From 13-2-20CM-66-19 sp963760225 (GTDB lineage: Bacteria; Pseudomonadota; Gammaproteobacteria; Steroidobacterales; Steroidobacteraceae), in contig CAVXCD010000002.1 of NCBI GenBank assembly GCA_963760225.1, positions 434,001 to 498,000 of the forward strand: DNA of 64,000 bases. The letters run 5' to 3'. A program made the translations under genes and the position numbers. The notes below the pieces were generated by a model that worked only from the letters and a program-made list of their open reading frames with translations, was not told the origin of the DNA and did not search any database. Positions 50,811 to 59,831 of the stretch are shown here, piece by piece; positions within the stretch are counted from its first letter, which is position 1; every line of letters begins with the position of its first letter.

Positions 50811-52395
50811 TCAGCTGGCCGCCAGTAACTCCTCGAGCATCGACAGCAGCTCTTCCGCGTTGATGGGCTTGCTGGCGATACGCAGATGCGGATCGTCCTG
50901 CAGCTTCTTGATCGCGGCCGAGGTATCCCCGGTGATGAGCACCGATCGCAGGTCCGCCGCTACGTTGGCGCGCAAGGCCGCGATAACCTGCGTCCCAAGC
51001 TCACCCTCGCGCAGGTGATAGTCCGTTATCAGCAGCTGGGGGGCGCCCTGCTCTTTTACGCTGCGTAATGCCCCGGCCAGCGAAGCCACGGCCGTGACGC
51101 AGTAACCCTCGACATTCAGCAGCATGCGCGTCGCATCGCGTACGCCCGGGTCATCTTCCACGAGTATGACGCGCGGCCTGGAAGACCTTGCGGGGCTGAC
51201 TGCCGTCGGCACCGCCTGCGGCCGGCCCCCGTGGCTCGCCATGCTTGCTTGCGGCAGTGCCAGGGAGAACGTCGAACCCTCACCCACCTGGGAAGTCACA
51301 TCCAGCCTCAGGTTCAGCAGGTTCACCAGGTGCTGCACGATACTGAGCCCGAGACCGTAACCGTCACGCGAGCTGTTGGCTGGAACACCCACCTGGTAGA
51401 ACTCGTCATAGATGTACGCAACCTGACCGGCAGGGATGCCGATTCCGGTGTCGATCACATCGAGGCAGATGCAGGCAGTTCTCCGCCCGCGCGCGCAGCA
51501 GCACCTGACCCTGGCGGGTGTACTTGATCGCATTGGAAACGAGGTTGTTGAGGATCTGCCGCACCAGCGCGGGATCGCTGTGGACGCTCGCCTGCGTCGG
51601 CTGCACGCGCAGCTGCAGACCTTTGTCGGCCGCAATGCTGGCGAACTCGCGGCCCAGCTCCTCGAACAGACCGGCCACCGTGAAATCGCTGAGCTCGGGC
51701 TTGATCGCGCCGGACTCGAGCTTGCTGATGTCGAGCAATGCGTTCAGCAGACGCGACATCGCACTGATCGCGGCGGCTTGTTGGGCCAGCACTTCGAGCG
51801 CATCCTGACCGTTCGTCATCCGGCTCAGTGAGCCGTTGAGCAGTGCGAGCGTCTGCAGGGGCTGACGCAGGTCGTGACTGGCCGTGGCCAGGAAGCGGCT
51901 CTTGGCCTGATTGGCGCGATCGGCACTTTCGCGCGCCCGGTCGGCGACCTCTCTGAGCCGATCGGCCACTTCGCGGGCGCGTTCCGAGGCTTCGCGGGTC
52001 ATCTTCAGCTCGGCTTCCGTACGCTTGCGCTCGGTGACGTCGCGAATAGCCGCGGCGACCAGGAACCGTTTGCCATCCTGGATCGGACTCAGGCTGATCT
52101 CGACTGGAAATTCACTACCGTCGCTACGTTGTCCGAACAGGGATAGCCCCTCACCCAACGCGCGGATACGCGGTACCGCCGTGTAGTCCTGCCGATGGGC
52201 GACGTGGCGACCCCGAAAGCGCGCGGGCATCAGCCGCTCGATGCTCTGCCCGACGATCTCGTCGTGCGCATAGCCAAACAGGGCCGAGACCTGGCGATTG
52301 ACATACCTGACGATGCCCTGCTCGTCGATGATGATCATCGCATCGGGAGCAGCGTCGAGCGCGCTGCGCGCCAGCTCGGTGGAAGCCGATTGCAT
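50811..52395 (-). pseudogene. hybrid histidine kinase (PAS-HisKA-HATPase-receiver) broken by a frameshift
   Basis: Two overlapping frames together make one complete protein. The first (from ATG 52395) encodes PAS (about 10-130), a repeated-heptad helix (EVADRLREVADRARESADRA), HisKA with ATASHDLRQPLQTLALLNG, and the N-box NLVSNAIKYTR. It then loses sense near 51480. The second frame takes over at VIDTGIGIPAG (G1), goes through GYGLGLSIVQHL (G2), and ends with a receiver domain (VILVEDDP, phospho-Asp in LLITDYHLREGE, Lys in IASKP) at 50811. The switch falls in a GC-repeat (CGCGCGCGGGCGG on the minus strand): one surplus base restores CGG-AGA-ACT. A sequencing error, a real mutation and +1 frameshifting are all possible. 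Confidence 0.85.
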
Positions 52396-52585
52396 GCGGA
52401 CATCCTAGCGCCGATACCACGCCCCCCGCGACCCGGGCGGCCCTTTTCAAGGGGCCAAATACGATTGCCTATAGGGACTTACCACAAGTGCCTGCCTTGC
52501 CCGGTCCTGCGGGGCAGTGATGGCCGATATTGGCTCCCGGCTGGTACGCCAGGATGCGTCTCGAGTGAGCGCTGAGCAATGCCGC

Positions 52586-55126
52586 ATGACTAAGCCCGGA
52601 TTTCCCATCTCCGCCAAAATCGCCGCCGCCTTCGGCGCCATCTTCCTCATCGTGGTGGTGGTCGGGATCATGGCCCTGGTCCGCCTCGATGCGATCAACG
52701 ATGGGGCGCTCGCCGCGCTCGCCGACCGGGTACCGAGCGCCCGAACCCTCGGCCAGCTGCGCACCAGCGTCAGAATGTACCGCATCGCGGAAGCGACGCT
52801 GGCGCTCGTGGCTCACGATGAACGTGAAGTGCCGGCGGCGAATGCGCAACTGCAGTCTGCGGCGACGGCCGTCGACGTGGCGCGGGCGGCCTGCGAGCCA
52901 TTCATCACACGCGGCACGGAAGACGAGAGCGACCTGCACACATTCGACGCCATCTGGGCCGCCTACCAGACGGCGACCGCCGGCCCACGACACAGCTTCC
53001 TGCACCACGACACGGATGCGGGCAGCTACTTCGCCGTTGGGTCGCGATTGTATGACGCGGCCGCCGACGTGCTGACCCAGGACATCATCGACAACACGCG
53101 TGTTGGCAAGGCGAGCGCCTCGGCCGCAATACAGTTCATCCAGCGCACACGTGAGCTGATGCTGGAGGCGCTGGTCGCAGTCGTCGCGGCGAGCGCCATT
53201 CTTGCGCTGCTGCTGACGCGCAGCGTGTCGATTCCGATCAGGGTCACCACTGCCGCCATGAAACGCCTCGCCTCACGCGACTTCGCCGTGACCATCCCCG
53301 GCGTAGGCCGCAGCGACGAGCTCGGCGAAATGGCTGATGCGATCGAGGTGTTCAGACAGAGCCTCATCGACCGCGAGCAGCTGCGTGCGCACGAGGACCT
53401 GCAGAACGCGGCGCTGCGCGCCAGCGAGTTGCGCTTCCGCGAAGTCTTCGACTGCGTGCACGACGCGATCTTCATCAGCGAGGCAGCCACCGGTCGCATC
53501 ATGGACGTCAATCCACGCGGTTGCGAGCTGTTCGGCTACGGGCGCGACGAGCTCATCGGCGCCACGCCGGAAATGCTGTCCGCGGGCGTAGGCTCCTACA
53601 CGGAAACGGCCGTGATGCGCGGCATCGTCCGGGTGCGCGGCCAGGGTCCCGTCACCTGCGAGTGGCACTGCAAGAGCAAGGACGGGCGGCTCTTCTGGGT
53701 AGAACAGTCGCTGCGGCCGGCGAACTTCGGCGGACAGGATGTAGTACTGGCCAGCGTGCGCGACATAAGCGATCGCCGCGAGGCGGAAGCGCAGATCAGG
53801 CACATGGCGCGCTACGACGGCCTGACCGGATTGCCCAACCGCGGCGTATTCGTCGAAGCCGTCGAGCGGGCGATAAGCCGCTCACGACGTGACGGCCGGA
53901 ACTTCGCCGTGCTGTTTATCGATCTGGATCACTTCAAGGACGTCAATGACACGCTGGGTCATCCGGCGGGGGATGTGCTGCTGCGAGAGGTCGCCGAGCG
54001 GCTGCGCAGTGCGGTGCGCGAAACTGACGTGGTCGCCCGCTTCGGCGGCGACGAATTCGCGGTGCTGGTTGACGACATGCGTGGCGCGACCGATGCGGCC
54101 GAGCTCGGTGACAAGCTGCTCAAGGCACTCGACGCGCCGTTTACCATTCAGGGAACTCAGGTACGCACCGGCCTGAGTATCGGCATTGCGCCATACGCCG
54201 AAGGCAGCGCCGATGTCGAGACGTTGATGTCGCACGCGGACGTGGCGCTGTACCGCGCCAAGTCCGAGGGACGGGGCACGTATCGCTTCTTCAACACCGG
54301 CATGGACTCCGAGACGCGCGCGCGCGTCGCCCTGATCGGCGAGCTGCGCGAAGCCATCACGTCGGATCAGCTGTTTCTCACGTATCAGCCGCAGGTCGAC
54401 ATCGCCAGCGGTCGCATCACCGGTCTCGAGGCCCTGGTCCGCTGGCGACACCCGCAGCGCGGCGTGCTTGCCCCGGAAGCGTTCGTTCACGAGGCCGAGA
54501 GCAGCGGCCTGATCGTCGCCCTCGGCCAGCGGGTGCTGCGCGATGCCTGCCGCCAGGCGAAGCGCTGGTACGACGCCGGAGTGCTGCCTGAGCGCATGGC
54601 GGTGAACCTTGCGGCCGGCCAGTTACGGGTGCCGGCCGAGCTGGAACGGATCGTCATGGAGACCCTGAGTGAGACCGGATTGCCCGCGCAGCGGCTGGAG
54701 ATGGAGCTGACCGAGAGCATGCTCATGGGGAGCGCCGCCCAGGCGGTGCTCGCGCGCCTGCGCGCGCGCGGCGTGAAGGTCGCTATCGATGACTTCGGCA
54801 CGGGCTATTCCTGCCTCGATTACCTGCGCTGCTTCCCCGTGGATCGGGTCAAAATCGCGCCGAGCTTCGTGGCGCAGCTCGATCAGCCCGGCAACGCCGC
54901 GGTGGTGAAAGCCACTATCGGACTGGCGCGCGAGCTGCACATGGCGGTCATCGCGGAAGGCCTGGAAACGCGCCGGCAGCTCGAGTTGCTGTCGGCGTGG
55001 GGCTGCGCGGAAGGCCAGGGTTTGTACTACGCGCAACCCGCGTCCCCGGAAGAGCTCGAACCACTGCTGCGCGCCGGCTTCGTCCGTGATCCATCAGGTG
55101 AAACCGCGGCTAAGGTCGCGGCCTGA
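52586..55126 (+). CDS. GGDEF-EAL protein with HAMP and PAS domains (c-di-GMP turnover)
   Basis: An 846-residue membrane protein from ATG 52586 (an ATG at 52520 is possible). Two membrane helices (about 11-32 and 193-211) enclose a periplasmic four-helix-type sensor. HAMP, then PAS (about 282-400), GGDEF (about 405-570) and EAL (about 585-835) follow. The cyclase motif is intact (RFGGDEF, 487-491), with an inhibitory RxxD I-site five residues before it (RETD, 478-481). The phosphodiesterase side has EALVRW, VNLAAGQ, ELTESM and DDFGTGYSCLDYL; the usual K-I-D reads KIAPSFV, a mild change. Both activities look possible. It lies in the same 8-kb block as the c-di-GMP riboswitch. Confidence 0.93.
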   Translation: MTKPGFPISAKIAAAFGAIFLIVVVVGIMALVRLDAINDGALAALADRVPSARTLGQLRTSVRMYRIAEATLALVAHDEREVPAANAQLQSAATAVDVARAACEPFITRGTEDESDLHTFDAIWAAYQTATAGPRHSFLHHDTDAGSYFAVGSRLYDAAADVLTQDIIDNTRVGKASASAAIQFIQRTRELMLEALVAVVAASAILALLLTRSVSIPIRVTTAAMKRLASRDFAVTIPGVGRSDELGEMADAIEVFRQSLIDREQLRAHEDLQNAALRASELRFREVFDCVHDAIFISEAATGRIMDVNPRGCELFGYGRDELIGATPEMLSAGVGSYTETAVMRGIVRVRGQGPVTCEWHCKSKDGRLFWVEQSLRPANFGGQDVVLASVRDISDRREAEAQIRHMARYDGLTGLPNRGVFVEAVERAISRSRRDGRNFAVLFIDLDHFKDVNDTLGHPAGDVLLREVAERLRSAVRETDVVARFGGDEFAVLVDDMRGATDAAELGDKLLKALDAPFTIQGTQVRTGLSIGIAPYAEGSADVETLMSHADVALYRAKSEGRGTYRFFNTGMDSETRARVALIGELREAITSDQLFLTYQPQVDIASGRITGLEALVRWRHPQRGVLAPEAFVHEAESSGLIVALGQRVLRDACRQAKRWYDAGVLPERMAVNLAAGQLRVPAELERIVMETLSETGLPAQRLEMELTESMLMGSAAQAVLARLRARGVKVAIDDFGTGYSCLDYLRCFPVDRVKIAPSFVAQLDQPGNAAVVKATIGLARELHMAVIAEGLETRRQLELLSAWGCAEGQGLYYAQPASPEELEPLLRAGFVRDPSGETAAKVAA

Positions 55127-55144
55127 GCGGCAACTCACGCACAC

Positions 55145-55963
55145 TCAAAACCAGAGCCGCAGTCCCGCGACCCATTGCAACTCAGACGCGCCCAGATTTT
55201 GGGCGCGCGCATATGCGGCTGTCTCCCCGCACAGCCGCCGCCACGCCACGCCGACGTAAGGCGCGAACTCGCGGCGAATCTCGTAACGCAGCCGCAGGCC
55301 CATGTCGAGATCTGCCAGCCCCGCGCCGAGCTGGCGCGCGGGATCGGCCTTCCCGTAGAGGTTGGCCTCGGCCTCGGGCTGCACCACCAGCCGCTGTGTG
55401 AGCCGCAGGTCGTATTCGACCTTGACGCGCGCGGCGGTGCGACCCGCATCGCCGGCGTAAGCCGTGGCCTCGACCTCGAACCAGTAGGGTGCGAGTCCCT
55501 GCACCCCGAGCGCAGCCCAGCTGCGCGGTGGACCGTCGCCGAAATCTTCGCGCGCGCCGGTCTGCAGGCTCCACCAGCGGCTGACGATGCGATCCCACAG
55601 CAACTCCACGCGGGCGTCTTCGGTGATTCCCTGCAGCCGCTCGCCCTCGGTGCGCAGCCACAGCTTGTCGTAGTCATCCCCGTACCACGCCTCCCCTTGC
55701 CACACCGCCGCATCGTCACCCCCGTCGTGACGCCACTCGAACTGATCCAGCAGCAGGCTGCCGGTGCTCGCGGCGTCGTTCATCTGCATCGTCTGCACCA
55801 TGTCGGCGTTGCTCATCGCCGGCATCGGTTGCTGCGGCGGCTCGGGAGCTACATGTGGCGCGGTCGCCGGTTGCTCCTGCGCGCGCAGCACTGATGCGAT
55901 CACGGCCAGGGCCGCGCCGAGTGCAGCGGCACGCACGCGCTCGCGCGCCGGCCGCCGCCTCAT
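55145..55963 (-). CDS. copB: copper resistance protein B (CopB), outer-membrane
   Basis: A 272-residue protein from ATG 55963, overlapping the copA stop as ATGA, so translation is coupled. Signal peptide to about LRAQEQ, a short Met-containing lead (MPAMSNADMVQTMQMNDA, poorer than in Pseudomonas CopB), then beta-barrel strands from LLLDQFEWR through WLRTEGER, VELLWDRIVSRWWSLQTGAREDFGDGPPRSWAALGVQGLAPYWFEVEATAY and a terminal phenylalanine in VAGLRLWF. This matches the PcoB/CopB barrel. It binds or passes copper at the outer membrane. Operon order copA-copB. Confidence 0.9.
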   Translation of the reverse strand: MRRRPARERVRAAALGAALAVIASVLRAQEQPATAPHVAPEPPQQPMPAMSNADMVQTMQMNDAASTGSLLLDQFEWRHDGGDDAAVWQGEAWYGDDYDKLWLRTEGERLQGITEDARVELLWDRIVSRWWSLQTGAREDFGDGPPRSWAALGVQGLAPYWFEVEATAYAGDAGRTAARVKVEYDLRLTQRLVVQPEAEANLYGKADPARQLGAGLADLDMGLRLRYEIRREFAPYVGVAWRRLCGETAAYARAQNLGASELQWVAGLRLWF

Positions 55964-57579
55964 CCCGGACGGTCCGTGCCCGGGCGCTCCACCACCACCT
56001 CGCGGAACATGCCCGCCTCCATGTGGTAGAGCAGATGACAATGGTAGGCCCAGCGTCCCAGGGCATCGGCGCTCACCAGGTAGCACAGGCGCTGCCCGGG
56101 TTGCACCGTGATCGTGTGCTTACGCACCAGGAAATCGCCGTTCTCCGCCAGCAGCTCGCTCCACATGCCGTGCAGGTGGATCGGGTGATTCATCATCGTG
56201 TCATTCACCAGCACCAGCCGCACTCGCTCACCGTAGTTGAAGCGCAGCGGCTCGCTCGCGGAGAACTTCTGTCCGTTGAATGACCACATGAAGCGCTGCA
56301 TGTGCCCGGTGAGGTGCAGCTCGATGTCGCGAGCCGCCGCGCGGGCATCGATCGGACCCCCCAGCGTATGCAGGTCGGCATAGGTGAGCACCCGGCGACC
56401 GTTGTTGCGCAGGCCGACTCCGGGGTCGTCGAGCCGCGTTTGCGGCGTGCCACCGGGCATGCCCATGTCGCTCATCGCCAGCAGCGGGCGTGCGTCGAGC
56501 CGCGGCACATCCGCCCGCATGCCCGGCTCGGGCGCGAGCGTGCCGCAGGCGTACCCGGACCGATCGATCGCCTGCGCGAATATCGTGTACGGGCGGTCGG
56601 CCGGCTCCACGATGACATCGAGCACTTCGGCGGTGCCGATGCGGAATTCGTCGACGGCAACCGGCTCGACATCCTGACCGTCCGCGGCCACCACCCGCAG
56701 CATCAATCCCGGGATGCGCACGTCGAAAAACGACATCGAGGAGCCGTTGATGAAGCGCAGCCGTACCTTCTCGCCGCGCTGGAACAGTCCCGTCCAGTTG
56801 CCCGCGGGCGTGACGCCATTCATCAGGTAGGTGTAGGTGTAGCCGGACACGTCGGTGAGGTCGGTCGGATCCATGCGCATCCGCCCCCACGTGCCGCGCT
56901 CCGCAAGTGTCGCCTGCCAGCCGTCGCGGTGCGCATCGGCGAGGAGATCGCCGAGCGTGCGCTGCCCGAAGTTGAAATACGCAGGGTCCACCTTGAGCAG
57001 CCGGTAGACGTGCTCCGGATCGGCATCCGTCCAGTCTGACAGCAGCACGACGTAGTCACGCTCAGTGGGATGGCGCTCACCGCTACGCGGCGTGACGACG
57101 ATCGCGCCGTACAGCCCGGTCTGCTCCTGGAAGCGTGAGTGGCTGTGGTACCAGTACGTTCCGGACTGGTTGACGCGAAAGCGGTAGCGGTACACGCCCC
57201 CGGGCGGGATGCCGTGGAAGCTTAGGCCCGGCACACCGTCCATGTCCGCCGGTACGATCATGCCGTGCCAGTGGATGGAGGTCGGCACCGGCAGATGATT
57301 GGCGACGCGCAGTGAGACCACATCCCCCTCGCGCCAGCGCAGCTGCGGTCCCGGCAGCCGCCCGTTGACCACCGTGGCGCTGCGGCGCCTGCCGGTGAGA
57401 TCGACCGCAACAGTTCCGATCGCCAGCTCGAAGTCCGTCCCGGAAAGCGTCGCTGCGTCGGCGGCGGTTGCCGTCGTGCCGCTTGCAACAGGAAGCAGCA
57501 GCGCGCTGCCGGCGAGCCCCTGAACGAACTGTCGCCGTGAGACGAGTGAGGTCACGGCAGGCGCCGTCGCGCGCGTCAT
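55960..57579 (-). CDS. copA: CopA multicopper oxidase (periplasmic copper resistance)
   Basis: A 539-residue enzyme from ATG 57579, with a twin-arginine signal (VSRRQFVQGLAGSALLLPVA). All four copper-binding segments are present: SIHWHGMIVP, TYWYHSHSRFQ, HPIHLHGMWSEL and YHCHLLYHMEAGM, which provide type 1, 2 and 3 sites; the axial Met of the type 1 site is in EAGM. Only a few methionines occur in the middle (MSDMGMPGG), so the Met-rich copper-binding arm of Pseudomonas CopA is nearly absent. It oxidises Cu(I) in the periplasm. The open frame upstream of 57579 is not coding. No cop sensor pair lies next to it. Confidence 0.93.
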   Translation of the reverse strand: MTRATAPAVTSLVSRRQFVQGLAGSALLLPVASGTTATAADAATLSGTDFELAIGTVAVDLTGRRRSATVVNGRLPGPQLRWREGDVVSLRVANHLPVPTSIHWHGMIVPADMDGVPGLSFHGIPPGGVYRYRFRVNQSGTYWYHSHSRFQEQTGLYGAIVVTPRSGERHPTERDYVVLLSDWTDADPEHVYRLLKVDPAYFNFGQRTLGDLLADAHRDGWQATLAERGTWGRMRMDPTDLTDVSGYTYTYLMNGVTPAGNWTGLFQRGEKVRLRFINGSSMSFFDVRIPGLMLRVVAADGQDVEPVAVDEFRIGTAEVLDVIVEPADRPYTIFAQAIDRSGYACGTLAPEPGMRADVPRLDARPLLAMSDMGMPGGTPQTRLDDPGVGLRNNGRRVLTYADLHTLGGPIDARAAARDIELHLTGHMQRFMWSFNGQKFSASEPLRFNYGERVRLVLVNDTMMNHPIHLHGMWSELLAENGDFLVRKHTITVQPGQRLCYLVSADALGRWAYHCHLLYHMEAGMFREVVVERPGTDRPG

Positions 57580-57725
57580 GCGGGAATGATCCTGAGGCCG
57601 GCTGCCGATGTGCCGTGCATTCTGCACCGTGCTCGGCCTCGAGGGCAGTATTGTCGGGCACCCTGCACACGGAGCAAGATCGACCCGCGGCTGCCAATAC
57701 GCCGTCATTGCATGGGCTGACCCAG

Positions 57726-58001
57726 ATGAAGGCCGTCCCCTCGATCCAGGTCGACGATGAGCGCGTGCGGGTCACCGAGTGGCGCTTTGCTCCAGGTGCC
57801 GAGACCGGCCACCACGTGCACGCGCACGACTACGTAGTGGTGCCGCTGGTGACCGGGACGCTGCGCCTCGAGGAATCGGGCGGTACCCGGGACGCGCACC
57901 TGCAGGCGGGTGCATCGTACGCGCGCGACGCGGGCGTCGAGCACAACGTCATCAACGTGAATCCTTACGAGTTTCGCTTCGTCGAGATCGAGTTAAAGTG
58001 A
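57726..58001 (+). CDS. small cupin-domain protein
   Basis: A 91-residue single cupin barrel. The metal-binding motif 1 is GAETGHHVHAHDYVVVPLVTG (three histidines) and motif 2 contains GVEHNVINVNP. Start at ATG 57726; an upstream in-frame TTG is possible. It overlaps the next gene by GTGA, so the two are coupled. Function unknown; such small cupins often sense or isomerise small ligands. Divergent from copA. Confidence 0.8.
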   Translation: MKAVPSIQVDDERVRVTEWRFAPGAETGHHVHAHDYVVVPLVTGTLRLEESGGTRDAHLQAGASYARDAGVEHNVINVNPYEFRFVEIELK

Positions 58002-58414
58002 TCACGAAGCGCTCCGTGCTGGCGACCGCCGCCGGACTCGTGGTCTGGATCCTGGTCGTATCGCTGCTCAACCGCGGCTTGCGGCTGGGGCTGGCGGGCT
58101 ATACGGCGGCCGAGCCGACCATGAGCTTCACGCTCACCATGATGGCGGCGCGACTGACGATCGCGGCGCTCGCCTCGCTGATCGGCGGCGCCGCGCTCGG
58201 CTGGATCGCGCCGCGAGCGCGCGCAGCACCCCTCGTGCTCGGTGCGATCCTGGTGGCCGTATTCGTGCCGGTACACGTGCAGCTGTGGAGCCGCTTTCCG
58301 CCGTGGTACCACCTGACGTTCCTGCTGAGCCTGCTTCCGCTGGTGGTGCTCGGCGCGCGTCTGGCGAGCTCAGGGGCCTCCGCCGCGGGCCGCGGCGAGC
58401 TCATGCAGCGCTGA
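57998..58414 (+). CDS. small membrane protein coupled to the cupin gene
   Basis: A 138-residue protein with GTG start overlapping the cupin stop. Four hydrophobic helices are visible (about 6-26, 45-66, 74-92 and 104-122) with a conserved-looking HLTFLLSLLPLVVLGARL at the end. It has no recognised family beyond small inner-membrane proteins. It is probably made together with the cupin. Confidence 0.72.
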   Translation: MITKRSVLATAAGLVVWILVVSLLNRGLRLGLAGYTAAEPTMSFTLTMMAARLTIAALASLIGGAALGWIAPRARAAPLVLGAILVAVFVPVHVQLWSRFPPWYHLTFLLSLLPLVVLGARLASSGASAAGRGELMQR

Positions 58415-58448
58415 CCCCGCCGCGCAACCCTCAGGCGTCCCGGACTCT

Positions 58449-59621
58449 TTAGGCGAAGCTCGCCGGCGGCTCCGGCAGGCGCACCTCGGGGATGCGCGCG
58501 CGCAGCAGGTCGTGGAACTCGATCATCCACTTCTCGATCTGCGACAGCGGCCCGGGGCGATAGCTGCTGTCGGCGATGCCGCGCTGCAGCCGCTCGCACA
58601 GCCGCCGATCCTCGCCGTTCACCTGCATGTTGATGCGATTGCCGAGCCAGCGCATCAGGCGCATCTCGCGCCGGTCGTCCGGCATTCCGAATGCCGCTCC
58701 GCGGATCAGCGCCTTTCCCGGGCCGCGCGGCAGCACCTGGAAGAAATCCACCTGCTCGGGCATGACGTCGATGCCGAGGTTCGGCAGGCAGCTGTAGAAG
58801 CGCCAGCTGCGGCGGTTGGGCTCGGGCAGATGTGGTGCGGTCACTGCACCGATGTACTTCTGATAGACCCGCTCGCTCCAGCGCGACGAGGGTGCCTCGC
58901 GCATCCAGCTGAACCCGCGCGCAATGCCCGGTACGCCGCGCTGATCCTCGTAATCGGGCGTGAACAGGCGGTTCAGGCCCGGATGCCCGATCGGAACGTG
59001 ATAGGACTCCAGATAGTTGTCCATCGCAATCTTCCAGTCCACGTTCCATTCCTCGAGGTAGACCGGCTGCGTCGGCACGAGATCTTCCAGGTGATACGGC
59101 GCCAGCTCTTCCAGGATTGGAGCCCAAACCTGCGACGGCGGCGGCGGATTGCCCGCGAGGCACACCCACACGAAGCCGAGCGTGATCTCCACGCGCACCG
59201 GGTTCAGCCCGTAGTCGGCGAGATTCAGGCCCGGGAAACTGTCCCGGGCGGGCGTGGCGAGCAGCGAGCCGTCGTAACGGTAGGTCCAGCCGTGATAGGG
59301 GCAGGTGATGCGGCCCGGGCAACGGCCGCTTCCCTCGAGCAGCCGCGTACCGCGGTGCCGGCAGACGTTGTGAAACGCGCGTACCCCGCCCCCCGCCTCA
59401 CGCAGCGCGATCACGCTGTCGGATCCGATCTCGAAGGTGATGTAGTCGCCGGCGGCCGGAATCTGGCTCACGTGACAGGCGATCTGCCAGCTCGGTTTCA
59501 GGATGCGCTCGATCTCCAGGCGCGTCATCTGCGGATGCGAATACACCCAGGCCGGCAGGCCGCGCGTCTGGGTTTCGGGCACACGAGTCGGCACTGCGGT
59601 GAGGCTCGGCGGGCTGCTCAT
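58449..59621 (-). CDS. Rieske non-heme iron oxygenase, alpha subunit
   Basis: A 390-residue oxygenase. Rieske cluster ligands are NVCRHRGTRLL and ITCPYHGWTY. The mononuclear iron site is in MDNYLESYHVPIGHPGL, with the two histidines, and the bridging acidic residue lies just before it; the third ligand is probably the Asp of PEQVDFF. The layout resembles carnitine, betaine or stachydrine monooxygenases and related demethylases rather than aromatic-ring dioxygenases. No ferredoxin-reductase gene is in the window. Neighbours (Na+/solute symporter, OCD-family and DadA-like enzymes) fit an N-methylated amino-acid substrate, as inference. Confidence 0.88.
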   Translation of the reverse strand: MSSPPSLTAVPTRVPETQTRGLPAWVYSHPQMTRLEIERILKPSWQIACHVSQIPAAGDYITFEIGSDSVIALREAGGGVRAFHNVCRHRGTRLLEGSGRCPGRITCPYHGWTYRYDGSLLATPARDSFPGLNLADYGLNPVRVEITLGFVWVCLAGNPPPPSQVWAPILEELAPYHLEDLVPTQPVYLEEWNVDWKIAMDNYLESYHVPIGHPGLNRLFTPDYEDQRGVPGIARGFSWMREAPSSRWSERVYQKYIGAVTAPHLPEPNRRSWRFYSCLPNLGIDVMPEQVDFFQVLPRGPGKALIRGAAFGMPDDRREMRLMRWLGNRINMQVNGEDRRLCERLQRGIADSSYRPGPLSQIEKWMIEFHDLLRARIPEVRLPEPPASFA

Positions 59622-59831
59622 GGCGATCTCCTTGGGAGGCGACCCAGGCAGCCTGGCGCCTGCAAGGGTTTGATATCTTCCATCCCATCCTAAGCACGTG
59701 CGGGGCCGAGGCGGCTGCCCGGAAGCGACAATGGATTGCTAGTATGAATCCGTATCGCGGCAAGCGCTTGATTTTAAAAATGAAACAGTTCAGCTTCGCG
59801 ACGTGAAAAGGCAGCCGCGGGGGGTCGGGTA

